Shown here piece by piece: positions 34,818 to 42,958 of a stretch of DNA of 64,000 bases; positions within the stretch are counted from its first letter, which is position 1; each line of letters opens with the position of its first letter. Position numbers and translations under genes: made by a program. The notes beneath the pieces were generated by a model. The model worked only from the letters and a program-made list of their open reading frames with translations, ran no database searches and had not been told where the DNA came from. The DNA is from Glycocaulis profundi (GTDB lineage: Bacteria; Pseudomonadota; Alphaproteobacteria; Caulobacterales; Maricaulaceae): contig VJOU01000006.1 in assembly GCA_007050995.1 (NCBI GenBank), positions 62,001 through 126,000 on the forward strand, in the 5' to 3' direction.

Positions 34818-35481
34818 CCGTGCCCTGATCGATCAGGCTCGACAGCAGAGCCAGATCGGCGGCCCCGAACGGACGTTCGCGTTCAGGATGCCACATCACG
34901 CCCGCGACCGGTTCGCCGGGAACGAACACGGCTTCGATCAGGCCCGCCTCGTCGAAGGCCGCAGGCGCGAGCGCAGGGGCGAGGCCGTCCGGCGCCACCG
35001 CGAAATTGTGGAAGGAGTTGGCCTCGAAACGCTCGGGCAGGCTGGCCAGGCAGTCGGCCAGCCGGCCGGGCGCCCGCGTCAGGACGTGGCGCGTTCCGGC
35101 ATGGCCCTCGACCCGGACCAGAGATCCGCCCAGAACCACGTTCAGGAACTGCATGCCCCGGCAGACGCCCAGCAGGGGCACGCCGCGCCGCCGCGCCCAG
35201 CCGATGGCGGCGCGCTCGAAGGCGTCGCGGCGGGGGCTCGTCTGCGAGCCGGCGGCGTCGCCCAGCCCCGCGATGTCGTTGCCTCCGCTCAGGATCAGCG
35301 CGTCCAGCCCCTGCCGGTCGAGCCAGCCGCAGATCTCCGCCTCCGGCGCCCCGAGATTGGGCAGCGGCGCGAGATCGTGTCCGAGAGCCTCCGCGAGGTC
35401 CGCCCAGGCCTGGTCCAGACAGTCATGAGGCTGTCCGTGAAAACCGTCCGAGACTCTCTGTGTGACCCCGATGCGTTTCAC
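34801..35481 (-). CDS. Class-I glutamine amidotransferase/hydrolase, Cj1417-like
   Basis: A 226-residue peptidase-C26 (PuuD-like) protein. The nucleophile is in GVCRGMQFLN, with the His-Glu pair in GVMWHPERERPFG; LILSGGNDIAGL is the oxyanion region. Family members hydrolyse gamma-glutamyl amides. In Campylobacter jejuni, Cj1417 of this family releases glutamate from CDP-L-glutamine to give cytidine diphosphoramidate. The gene lies 25 bp downstream of a glutamine-kinase-like gene on the same strand, which is the basis for this reading; a general gamma-glutamyl hydrolase role is the alternative. Confidence 0.78.
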   Translation of the reverse strand: MKRIGVTQRVSDGFHGQPHDCLDQAWADLAEALGHDLAPLPNLGAPEAEICGWLDRQGLDALILSGGNDIAGLGDAAGSQTSPRRDAFERAAIGWARRRGVPLLGVCRGMQFLNVVLGGSLVRVEGHAGTRHVLTRAPGRLADCLASLPERFEANSFHNFAVAPDGLAPALAPAAFDEAGLIEAVFVPGEPVAGVMWHPERERPFGAADLALLSSLIDQGTVSPRS

Positions 35482-35506
35482 GCCGCCCTCCGCGCCCAGC
35501 CGGCGT

Positions 35507-38500
35507 TCACCCTAGCACGTCGATGCGCCGGTTGGCGCAGTCGAGCAGGACCAGGCGGGCCTCCCTCAGGCTTTCAAACAGGATCTCTCCCACCCCGATG
35601 GCGGCGGGCGCGCCGAACTCGGCGGCCCGGATCGCCATGTGCGAGTTGGCCCCGCCATACTGGGTGATCAGGCCCGCGATTTCGCAGCCGAACAGCCAGT
35701 CGAACCCCGGGTCCGCCTGGGGGATGACCACGATCCGGCCCTTCAGGGCGGCGGGATCGGCCTGCCCGCCTTCGCCCAGGAAGACCGCCTCGCACTGGAT
35801 CGCCTTGGAGGTGATGAAGTTCGGCTCCGAGGGCGGGAAGAAGAAGGACAGGAACTGGTCGGGATCATGGATCAGGGGGGGCAGCTCGGCATTGCGGGCG
35901 AGCATGCGCCGGGGCTGGTTCATCTCGGCGAGAGATTCCAGCCAGGCCGCGGGATCGCCGAACCCTTCCCCGGCGCGCAGGGCGAGCAGGGCGTCCACCG
36001 GCACGTCCGCGAGGGTGCGCCGCGTCACGCCCGCGCCCTCGCCCCAGGCCGCCAGATCGTCGAGCGCCTGGCTGAGCGAGCGGGTGAACACGAACTTGGC
36101 GTACTCGCGGCCTTCGGTGCAGGCGCGCACGAACCGGTCGAAGGCGTCGAACGAGGTCTCAAGCCCCAGTCCGGCGAGATCCCGGCTCATCGTCTCCCAC
36201 GCGCCTTCGGGCCATTGCACGGCCTCGTGTCCGGCGTCCGCGTGTCCGGCCAGCCCCTTCAGGGACTCTCTGAGCAGGCGGCCCCCCGCGTCCCGGTAGG
36301 CGGGCGACAGGATGTCATAAGTGCCCGGCCGCAGATGTCCGTAGCGGTCCAGGAAGCCCTCCCACGGCATCGTTCCGGCGTTCACCGCCGCGCCGTCGCG
36401 CACGAACTCCTTGGCGACGGTGGAGATGGAATTGAAATACCGCTCGAGGAAGTCCGCGCCGATATGGCCTTTCGCGGCGGCCGAGCGCATCAGCGTGGCC
36501 GCGACGAAGCCGCCCCGCGCCAGATGGGCGAACGGCAGGGTGCCGAACCGGCGGCAGTCCTCCAGAAGCGCGCAGGCGCGATGCAGCAGGTCCATGGGAC
36601 GGGCCATGATCGCGTCGTGGCGGGCGGCCATGGTCTCGACATCGGCGAGATCGCCCTCGAAGCGGTCCATCCCGATCCGGGTGACCCGGGCGAGACCTTC
36701 GCGCAGGGCCTCGATCTCCGCGGCGCTGAACCCGGCGGGCGCGAGCTCGGCGGCGGCCCGGTCGTGGAAGTCGAAGGACAGGCAGGTGAAGGCGATGTCG
36801 AACTCGACCTTGTCGTGCAGGGCGGGCTCCGCGATCAGCCGCGACAGGCAGTGATCGAGCAGCCGGGCGCCCAGCGCGTCGGGGAGCCCGGCGGGCAGGA
36901 AGCTGGCGAAGCTGGCCCGGACGTCGACGTAAGGATGGCCGGCGAAGGACGTCAGCAGCGGCTGGGGCCGGACGTCCCGATAGCCGTATTCGGCGCGCTG
37001 GCGCGCCCAGGTCTCGTCGCAGATCAGATAGCGGTACAGGCTGATGGAGAGCAGCGAGGGGCGGGTGCCGACGATTTCGGCAGGGTTCCAGTCGGGCATG
37101 ACGCCGAACACGGGCCGCGCCGCAGGCAGCCCGCCGGGCGGATGGTCCAGCGCCCTGAAGCGGGCGGCGGCCTGGGTCAGCTCGGTGCGCAGCAGAGCGT
37201 CGTCCACGGCCCATTCGCCATGATCGACCGCGATGGGCCGCAGCTGGAGCAGGCACACCTGCCCCGCCCCCGTCACGGCGAACTCGATGTCCAGCGTGTC
37301 GTACCCGACCAGCCCGATCAGTTCGCGCGCGCCGGCCACCAGACCGGCCGTCCAGCCGGGCGCTCCGGCGGGCGGAGCCTCGGCGTCGTGGTGCATGTAC
37401 AGCACCCGCAGATCGCCCAGCCCGGCCGTGACCCCGTCCGTGCGTCCGCGGGTCTCGTCGTAATTGACCACGAAATACGGCGCGCCATGGCTCAGCGTCC
37501 GGGTGAAGACCACCCCGTTCGCGATCACGTCGGTCAGCATGGGCTGGACCAGGACCTGATCGTCCCCGCGGGCCGCGCCGTAAGAGGCGATCACCGCGTC
37601 CACCGCCCCGCCCAGCGCGCCGTCGTCCCGCGCGTCGACGTGGGCGATGGTGTCATAGGCGCCCGCGTTCGCCGTCGCCCAGCCGTCCTCGGTGCGCGCC
37701 GAGCTGCGCACGATGACCGGCGCGCCGTCGAAGGACTCGCGCACGCGGGCCATCAGGCCCGCGCGATCCGCCGCCCACTGCCCGACGGTGAAGCGCACCT
37801 GATCCTCGACCCGCATCGCGGTCACCAGCGGACGGAGCCGGTCGAGGGTTTCCGCCTTGGTGCCCAGAACGAAGCGCGACAGGTCCTGCGGCGCGTTCAG
37901 CTCGGCCCACTCGCCCATCACGTCATGGAAGGACACGGTCAGGCCGGGCAGCCCGGCGAGGCGCGCGATCAGATCAGGCAGCCCGCCGGTCTCCCGGGTC
38001 TCCTCCGGGATGTCCGCCGAGCGCGCGGCCGCCATCGCGCGGGGCGAGAGCTTCACCAGTCCGGCGAACTCCGCATCGGCGCGGTCGGCGGCGATGGCCC
38101 GCCCGATGCCCGCCAGCCGTCCGTTTTCGAGCCGGACCTTCTCGGCCCGGTCCATGTCCCTGCGGGTGCGGCCCTCGTACCGGCCCGCCCAGGCGGTGTC
38201 GATGGCCAGACAGATGTCGGCGGGGTCGTCCAGCAGGCGCCGGGCCACCGGGGCCCGGAACACGATGTCGGCGTAACAGGTCAGGACCTGCACGCCCGGC
38301 GCGACGGGCGCGGCCAGAAGCGAGGCGACGCTGCCGGTGGACTTCCAGCGCGGATTGATTTCCACCACGAAGCTGCCGGCCAGCTGTCCGGCGTCGTTCC
38401 CGGCGGCGTAGCCGGCCACGAAATGGCAGGTCTGCACATGCCCGTTCACCGCCTCGCGCACCCAGCGCAGATGGCCGCGATCGACCCGCCCCTCGCCCAG

Positions 38501-38572
38501 CTCCGCGGAAAAGCCGAAGCTGGTGGGCCGACCGGCCCCCAGCACGACCAGTTCAGAGGCCGTCCCGGTCAT
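35507..38572 (-). CDS. Glutamine-kinase-like (Cj1418-type) dikinase fused to a nucleotidyltransferase-like domain
   Basis: A 1021-residue protein. Residues 1-245 resemble a sugar-nucleotidyltransferase fold (VVLGAGRPTSFG, CYADIVF, EWAELNAPQDL) that looks like the neighbouring cytidylyltransferase but with an altered nucleotide loop. Residues about 275-480 form a PEP-synthase-type ATP-grasp (VIVRSSARTED, VLVQPMLTDVIANGVVFTR). The C terminus has the phospho-His domain GGANSHMAIRAAEFGAPA with His near 978; the PEP-binding barrel is absent. That plan matches Cj1418, which phosphorylates the glutamine amide with release of AMP and phosphate. ATG 38572 is used; it overlaps the YidC-like gene by 4 nt. 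Confidence 0.82.
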   Translation of the reverse strand: MTGTASELVVLGAGRPTSFGFSAELGEGRVDRGHLRWVREAVNGHVQTCHFVAGYAAGNDAGQLAGSFVVEINPRWKSTGSVASLLAAPVAPGVQVLTCYADIVFRAPVARRLLDDPADICLAIDTAWAGRYEGRTRRDMDRAEKVRLENGRLAGIGRAIAADRADAEFAGLVKLSPRAMAAARSADIPEETRETGGLPDLIARLAGLPGLTVSFHDVMGEWAELNAPQDLSRFVLGTKAETLDRLRPLVTAMRVEDQVRFTVGQWAADRAGLMARVRESFDGAPVIVRSSARTEDGWATANAGAYDTIAHVDARDDGALGGAVDAVIASYGAARGDDQVLVQPMLTDVIANGVVFTRTLSHGAPYFVVNYDETRGRTDGVTAGLGDLRVLYMHHDAEAPPAGAPGWTAGLVAGARELIGLVGYDTLDIEFAVTGAGQVCLLQLRPIAVDHGEWAVDDALLRTELTQAAARFRALDHPPGGLPAARPVFGVMPDWNPAEIVGTRPSLLSISLYRYLICDETWARQRAEYGYRDVRPQPLLTSFAGHPYVDVRASFASFLPAGLPDALGARLLDHCLSRLIAEPALHDKVEFDIAFTCLSFDFHDRAAAELAPAGFSAAEIEALREGLARVTRIGMDRFEGDLADVETMAARHDAIMARPMDLLHRACALLEDCRRFGTLPFAHLARGGFVAATLMRSAAAKGHIGADFLERYFNSISTVAKEFVRDGAAVNAGTMPWEGFLDRYGHLRPGTYDILSPAYRDAGGRLLRESLKGLAGHADAGHEAVQWPEGAWETMSRDLAGLGLETSFDAFDRFVRACTEGREYAKFVFTRSLSQALDDLAAWGEGAGVTRRTLADVPVDALLALRAGEGFGDPAAWLESLAEMNQPRRMLARNAELPPLIHDPDQFLSFFFPPSEPNFITSKAIQCEAVFLGEGGQADPAALKGRIVVIPQADPGFDWLFGCEIAGLITQYGGANSHMAIRAAEFGAPAAIGVGEILFESLREARLVLLDCANRRIDVLG

Positions 38573-39270
38573 GCCGGGGTGTCCTGCCGGGCGCCCCGCG
38601 CGCGGCGGATCAGCGCCGCGGCGAGCGACCAGACATTGTTGCACGTCCAGTAGAGCACCATCGAGGCGGCCAGGGGATAGATCAGGACCAGGATGACGAC
38701 CCCGACGATGTTCGCCTGCACGCGCATGCGGAACGACAGACCCGGCGCCACCGTGCTTTCCGCGATGCTCAGCGCGATCATCGCCAGCGGCAGCAGGTTG
38801 ACCGCCTGAACCGGGAAACCCGCTCCGAAAGGCAGGGGGATGAGCTGGTCGGGCTGGCCCAGATCAGGGATGAACACGAAAGGCTGGCCCTGCATCTGGG
38901 GGTGATCGACCAGCAGCAGCAGCGCGGCCAGAAAGACCGGAATCTGGATCGCCAGTCCCAGCGCGGTGCGCACCGACTTGATCGGGTGATAGTCATGCGC
39001 CTTGTAGATGCGCTCGATCTCGTTGAACTGGGCCTCGCCCTTGTATCTGGCCTTGGCGTCGCGGATCGGCTCGGCCATGCGGGCCTGCAGCTCCATCTCG
39101 TCGCGCTGGATGCGCGTCGCGATCCGGCGCAGCGGGATGAGCGCGATGTAGACCAGGAAACTCAGCACGATGATCGCCACGCCGTGACTGCCCGTGACGG
39201 CATGGGCGCCGGTCAGGACGAGGTCCATCACGGCGATGATCGGAAACAGGATGATTTCGAGAATCTGCAT
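38569..39270 (-). CDS. Short YidC/Oxa1-like membrane protein (divergent)
   Basis: A 233-residue membrane protein without the large periplasmic domain of proteobacterial YidC. The helical hairpin and helix pattern are retained (ELQARMAEPIRDAKARYKG, RIYKAHDYHPIKSVRTALG, IQIPVFLAALLLL, final MVLYWTCNNVWSLAAALI). Aligned by hand with E. coli FIVRGIMYPL, this protein reads FLVYIALIPL: the groove arginine is Tyr 41. The housekeeping YidC must be elsewhere. Location inside a glycan-modification operon suggests a dedicated role, such as placing or gating a membrane partner. Confidence 0.82.
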   Translation of the reverse strand: MQILEIILFPIIAVMDLVLTGAHAVTGSHGVAIIVLSFLVYIALIPLRRIATRIQRDEMELQARMAEPIRDAKARYKGEAQFNEIERIYKAHDYHPIKSVRTALGLAIQIPVFLAALLLLVDHPQMQGQPFVFIPDLGQPDQLIPLPFGAGFPVQAVNLLPLAMIALSIAESTVAPGLSFRMRVQANIVGVVILVLIYPLAASMVLYWTCNNVWSLAAALIRRARGARQDTPA

Positions 39271-39303
39271 GCGGCCCCCGTGCCCGTCGTCCGCGCGGAC
39301 GCG

Positions 39304-40179
39304 TCAGGGCAGGTCGTGGTTTCTGTTGAAGATCGCGCCGAGGGCGCGGCGGCGCGTCCTGGGCTCCATGAAGTGATAGGTCTGCCCGGCGGCCGGGTCC
39401 TGAGGCCGCGCGGCCAGCGTGTCCGGCGCCTCCAGGGCGGGCAGGATCTGGCGCAGGGCGTGCGCCCGGATCACCGGGTCGTAATAACTGAACACCATCC
39501 GGTAGAGGGTCAGGTCGTCGGGCGTCTCGCCCGCGGGAACGTCGAAGCTCAGCGGCTCGGTCTCGAGAGCCGCGGCCAGATCGCCCGTGTCCAGGCCCGG
39601 CTCCATGATGAAGGCGCTCGCGCCGGGCCGCCCCCGGACCAGTGTGGACCACAGGATGCCGTCCGCGCCGCGCACGTGGGGCAGGAAGCCGGGATGCACG
39701 TGCAGCAGCCGAAGATGCTCCGCGCCGAACACCGCGGCGGGCAGGATGCCGCCGCCGGTGAACAGGACCAGTCCGGGCGGCAGGTCGCCGAGCAGGGGCA
39801 GGAAGGCGGGGTCTTTGAAGCCGTCCAGCTCGGCCGGGCGGACGTCCGGGCAGTACCGGTCCAGATCCGCCCCGCTGCGGATCGCGGCCAGGAAACCCGG
39901 CTCCAGCTCGAATGCGGTCTCGATCCGGGCGGTCATCTCGGCGGCGAGGCCGGGATGCTCCGCGGCCAGCGCCCGCGGCCAGTGATTGGCCGCCCTCTCC
40001 CGGCGGCGGGCCAGTCCCGCGGCGCGCGGGCCCCGGGGCAGGATCCGTCCCAGCGGCCCGGCGCGGGGGATCATCCGGACGATGGCGCGCGGCCGGACGC
40101 CGCACTGGCGCATCATCTCCAGATAGGCCCGGCCCATCGGGCCTTCATGGAACAGGACGGTCAGAGGCAGTTCGATCAT
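39304..40179 (-). CDS. Formyltransferase-fold protein
   Basis: A 291-residue protein with the methionyl-tRNA/GAR formyltransferase core: LLHVHPGFLPHVRGADGILW and SAFIMEPGLDTGDL. The catalytic His and the Asp of LDTGD are kept, but the position that is Asn in active enzymes (N-x-H) is His here. The C-terminal RNA-binding domain of Fmt is missing. It could formylate a sugar amine, or use the same fold for another transfer. It is 33 bp upstream of the YidC-like gene and overlaps the TagF-like gene by 4 nt. Confidence 0.75.
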   Translation of the reverse strand: MIELPLTVLFHEGPMGRAYLEMMRQCGVRPRAIVRMIPRAGPLGRILPRGPRAAGLARRRERAANHWPRALAAEHPGLAAEMTARIETAFELEPGFLAAIRSGADLDRYCPDVRPAELDGFKDPAFLPLLGDLPPGLVLFTGGGILPAAVFGAEHLRLLHVHPGFLPHVRGADGILWSTLVRGRPGASAFIMEPGLDTGDLAAALETEPLSFDVPAGETPDDLTLYRMVFSYYDPVIRAHALRQILPALEAPDTLAARPQDPAAGQTYHFMEPRTRRRALGAIFNRNHDLP

Positions 40180-41768
40180 CGGCCCGCCTCCGCCGCGCGG
40201 TCATGGGCCCGGGCCAGAAGGCTTTCGAGGACCGGCGCCCCGGCCCCGCCGCCTGCGGCCAGCCAGGCGTCAAGAGCATTGCCCGCCGCGTTGAGCTGTT
40301 TGAGTGCCCGTCCGGCCTCCGCCTCGTCCGCGGCGGCGTCGATCAGCAGCAGGCACAGGGCGGGATAGGCCGCCAGCGGCGCGGGCGCCTTCGCTCCCGC
40401 AGGTCTGGCCAGCGCGGCGTCATAGCCCGCGTGCAGCGTCTTGAAGACGTCGATCCGGCGGCACAGCGCGTCCAGAAACCCGGCCTGGTCCCCGTCCCCG
40501 CGGGCCATGTCTCTGAGCAGGGGCACGAGGGCAAGCGGGGCGTCCGCGGTGTCCCCCTCGGGGCATGCCGCCAGTTCGGCGAAGGTCCGCTCACGGAACG
40601 CCTTGGCCGGATCGTCACCGTCCTGTCCGTCCATCGCGCGCGAAAACGCGATGCGGGCGAGCTCGGCTGCGGCCGCGCGGGCGGCGCCGCCGAAATTATG
40701 GATGTGCGCGTCCCGGCATTGCGTGATCGCCTGGCGATAGGCTCCGGCCTCACCGGCCATGCGGCGGACCGTATCGGCCAGCGTGTCGAGCGCTGCGGGG
40801 TCGACGACCGCGCCGATGCGTTCGCGGACCGCCGCTTCCATCGGCTCGATGCCCAGATCCTGATAGCGCGGATTGTTCACCTTGCGCGGCGTGTCGATGA
40901 AGACCACCGGGCGCAGGTGCGCGAACGCGAAATCCAGCGCCGCCCCGGACCAGTCGCTGATCATCACGTCGCTTTCATGAAAGCTGCGCTTGTCGGCCAT
41001 GTCGGTTTCAAGGGTGAAGCGCTCATGGGCGCCGAAGGCGTCCTGCAGGGCCTGAATCCGGTCCGCGGCCAGCCGGCTGGTCTGGGGGTGGGGCCGGGCG
41101 ACCACTTTCAGCCCGGCCGCCAGCAGCGGCTCGACCACCGCCGGGCCGAGGGTCTCGAACAGCCCGTCCGGGCCCCAGGACGGCGCCACGAGAACCTGCA
41201 GCGGACCGTCCTGGCGGGGCGCGTCGTCCGCCGTTCCGGCGGCCACGTCGTCCAGCCGTCCGTATCCGTGCGCGAACAGGCGTTTGGGGGGCAGGCCCTC
41301 CATCGCCTCGCGGCGGCGGATCTCCGTTTCATGGTGGGGGCCGGCGCAGAACACGGTGTCATACCGGTCGAACGCGCCCTCGCGGTAGATCATGTGGGTC
41401 GAGACCGGCGAGTGGAACACGTAGACGTATTCCCCGCAGGACGCCGAGCGCTTGAGGGTGAGCTGGCCCAGGTCGGGCATGGTCAGCACCATGACGTCCG
41501 CGTCCAGGCTCTCGAAGAAGTTCACCCGCACCCCGCCCGTGCCGATGTTGAAGGTCCGCGCCAGAGGATGGCTGATCTTCAGGCCGGGATCGCGCGGGGA
41601 CGAGGCGACGTAGGCGAAGGGGCAGCGATGGGTCTCGATCAGCTCGCGGACGATCCCGCGATAGTGCGGCCAGTATTCGGGGCCTTCGGAATAGATCACG
41701 AGATTGCGCCGCGCCCGGGGCAGTCCGGTGAAGGCTTCTAGCGCGCGGATCTCCTCCAGAAAGGCCAA
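40176..41768 (-). CDS. CDP-glycerol glycerophosphotransferase (TagF-like) family protein
   Basis: A 530-residue protein whose middle carries the TagB/TagF signature: VLVAPSWGPDGLFET, VVARPHPQTS and ESDVMISDWSGAALDFAFAHLRPVVFID. Family enzymes use CDP-activated alditol phosphates to build or prime phosphodiester polymers. Here, beside enzymes for cytidine diphosphoramidate, it is the best candidate for the CDP-dependent transferase. The C-terminal 150 residues are helical and unlike TagF. The start ATG 41768 is 2 bp after the cytidylyltransferase stop. Confidence 0.82.
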   Translation of the reverse strand: MAFLEEIRALEAFTGLPRARRNLVIYSEGPEYWPHYRGIVRELIETHRCPFAYVASSPRDPGLKISHPLARTFNIGTGGVRVNFFESLDADVMVLTMPDLGQLTLKRSASCGEYVYVFHSPVSTHMIYREGAFDRYDTVFCAGPHHETEIRRREAMEGLPPKRLFAHGYGRLDDVAAGTADDAPRQDGPLQVLVAPSWGPDGLFETLGPAVVEPLLAAGLKVVARPHPQTSRLAADRIQALQDAFGAHERFTLETDMADKRSFHESDVMISDWSGAALDFAFAHLRPVVFIDTPRKVNNPRYQDLGIEPMEAAVRERIGAVVDPAALDTLADTVRRMAGEAGAYRQAITQCRDAHIHNFGGAARAAAAELARIAFSRAMDGQDGDDPAKAFRERTFAELAACPEGDTADAPLALVPLLRDMARGDGDQAGFLDALCRRIDVFKTLHAGYDAALARPAGAKAPAPLAAYPALCLLLIDAAADEAEAGRALKQLNAAGNALDAWLAAGGGAGAPVLESLLARAHDRAAEAGR

Positions 41769-41770
41769 GG

Positions 41771-42565
41771 TCAGCCCTTCCGCCGGCTTTCGTGCGGCCT
41801 CCAGAACGCGGCGAGCTCGCCGCGCGCGTGCATGGCTTCGTAGAATTCGAGGTCCTGCACGGTGTCCACTTCCAGCCAGCCGCCATCGGTCATGGCCGCC
41901 GTAATGGGCAGGCCGGTCTCGATCAGCCCGGTCAGGAAGCGGGTCATGAACATCTGGCCGAATTCGCGCCCGTCATAGGCCGCGTCCCGGTCCAGCCCGT
42001 CGTAAAAGGCCAGAACCTCGCGCTGGGCGGCGGCGGCGAACCGCGTCAGACCCACGTACTGGCCCTCGATCTCGTCATAGCCGCGGGGTTTGCGGCCGAT
42101 CTCGCGCAGCGTGCCGTCGGAGTTGAGACGCAGGGTCTCGGCGTCCGACAGCGGGTCGTCCATGCGCGCCGACCACAGGGCGCGCCAGTCACGGTCGATG
42201 GCGGTCGCGGCGGGACCGGGCGCGTCGATCAGGGACTGCAGCACCCGCGGCTCGTACACGATGTCCGAATAACCCACGATCAGGTCCTGAGACCCGTCGA
42301 ACAGTTCGCGGGCGCAGAACAGGCTCTCCACCATGTTGGTGGTCGCGAAACGGCTGTTGTGAAGACGGCGCGTGCCCCAGCCCTCGAGCCGGTCCGCCGC
42401 GTAGCCGGTGACGAGGGTGACGTCGTCCAGGCCGCAGGCGCTCAGGGAGTCGAACTGATGGCCCAGAAGCGGCGCGCCCAGAAGCTCGACGAGGCATTTC
42501 GGCCGGTCATCGGTGAACGGCCGCAGGCGCGTGCCCTGGCCCGCGCACAGCAGAACTGCCCTCAT
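41771..42565 (-). CDS. Cytidylyltransferase-like nucleotidyltransferase (Cj1416/LicC-like)
   Basis: A 264-residue NTP transferase: VLLCAGQGTRLRPFTDDRPKCL holds the complete nucleotide-binding signature and catalytic Lys, VGYSDIVYEP the metal-binding Asp, and GGWLEVDTVQDLEFY the second Asp. LicC-type enzymes make CDP-choline; Cj1416 makes CDP-L-glutamine from phosphoglutamine. The Cj1416 reading is chosen because the kinase and hydrolase partners lie in the same operon. Substrate is inferred from context only. Confidence 0.8.
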   Translation of the reverse strand: MRAVLLCAGQGTRLRPFTDDRPKCLVELLGAPLLGHQFDSLSACGLDDVTLVTGYAADRLEGWGTRRLHNSRFATTNMVESLFCARELFDGSQDLIVGYSDIVYEPRVLQSLIDAPGPAATAIDRDWRALWSARMDDPLSDAETLRLNSDGTLREIGRKPRGYDEIEGQYVGLTRFAAAAQREVLAFYDGLDRDAAYDGREFGQMFMTRFLTGLIETGLPITAAMTDGGWLEVDTVQDLEFYEAMHARGELAAFWRPHESRRKG

Positions 42566-42629
42566 GCGTATCGCCTTTCCGGCCAGCGTCCGCGCCCGGT
42601 TTTCAGGGCGGATCCCTTCGCGACGCGCG

Positions 42630-42845
42630 TCAGGAAGGAATGTTTTCCTGATCGGCCGTGCCGCGGCGGAAGACCCGCATGATGCGGTGATAATACTTCT
42701 TCAGCGTGAAATAGATGGCCGCGAAGAAGCCCATGATGGCGGACGTGACCGCCGCTCCGGTGGCCGGGTCCAGATAGGCGTGGGCCGGCGCGGTGACCAG
42801 AAGGGTCGCAGCCGCTCCGAGTGCGATAGCCTCGAGCCTCGTCAT
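42630..42845 (-). CDS. Small YLDPATG membrane protein
   Basis: A 71-residue protein: signal-like N-terminal helix ending APAHA, then YLDPATGAAVTSAIMG leading into a second helix (FFAAIYFTLKKYY) and a basic tail. Small proteins with a YLDPGTGS-type motif are common beside sulfatase-superfamily and glycan genes in several phyla; no function is known. A GGAGGAGG ribosome binding site precedes ATG 42845. It is probably the first gene of the surface operon, with the cytidylyltransferase following after 64 bp. Confidence 0.75.
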   Translation of the reverse strand: MTRLEAIALGAAATLLVTAPAHAYLDPATGAAVTSAIMGFFAAIYFTLKKYYHRIMRVFRRGTADQENIPS

Positions 42846-42897
42846 GGTGGTTCCTCCTCCGCGTGCGCGGCCCGTCGGCGGGCATCGGCGCGGAATC

Positions 42898-42932
42898 GCG
42901 GTTTATGTGTCACGCATTGCGGTTTATGTGTC
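42898..42932 (-). repeat. Two 14-bp direct repeats spaced 21 bp apart
   Basis: GCGGTTTATGTGTC occurs at 42898-42911 and 42919-42932, a spacing of exactly two helical turns, in the leader of the YLDPATG gene. It reads GACACATAAACCGC on the gene strand. Tandem sites on one face of the helix suggest a regulator of the surface operon. Confidence 0.6.
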
Positions 42933-42958
42933 GCGAAACTGTCGCCAGACTGTCATCT

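Noticed and set aside
35639-38653. A 1004-codon open frame on the plus strand opposite the glutamine-kinase-like gene
   Set aside because: It mirrors the codon structure of a real GC-rich gene, has no domain, and shows the His/Arg/Gly/Pro-rich composition of an antisense shadow.
32550-42845. Reading the surface locus as teichoic-acid-like poly(glycerol phosphate) synthesis
   Set aside because: A TagF-type enzyme alone would fit, but no TagD-like glycerol-phosphate cytidylyltransferase pair or priming enzymes are seen, and the dikinase plus C26 hydrolase pair is better explained by cytidine diphosphoramidate.
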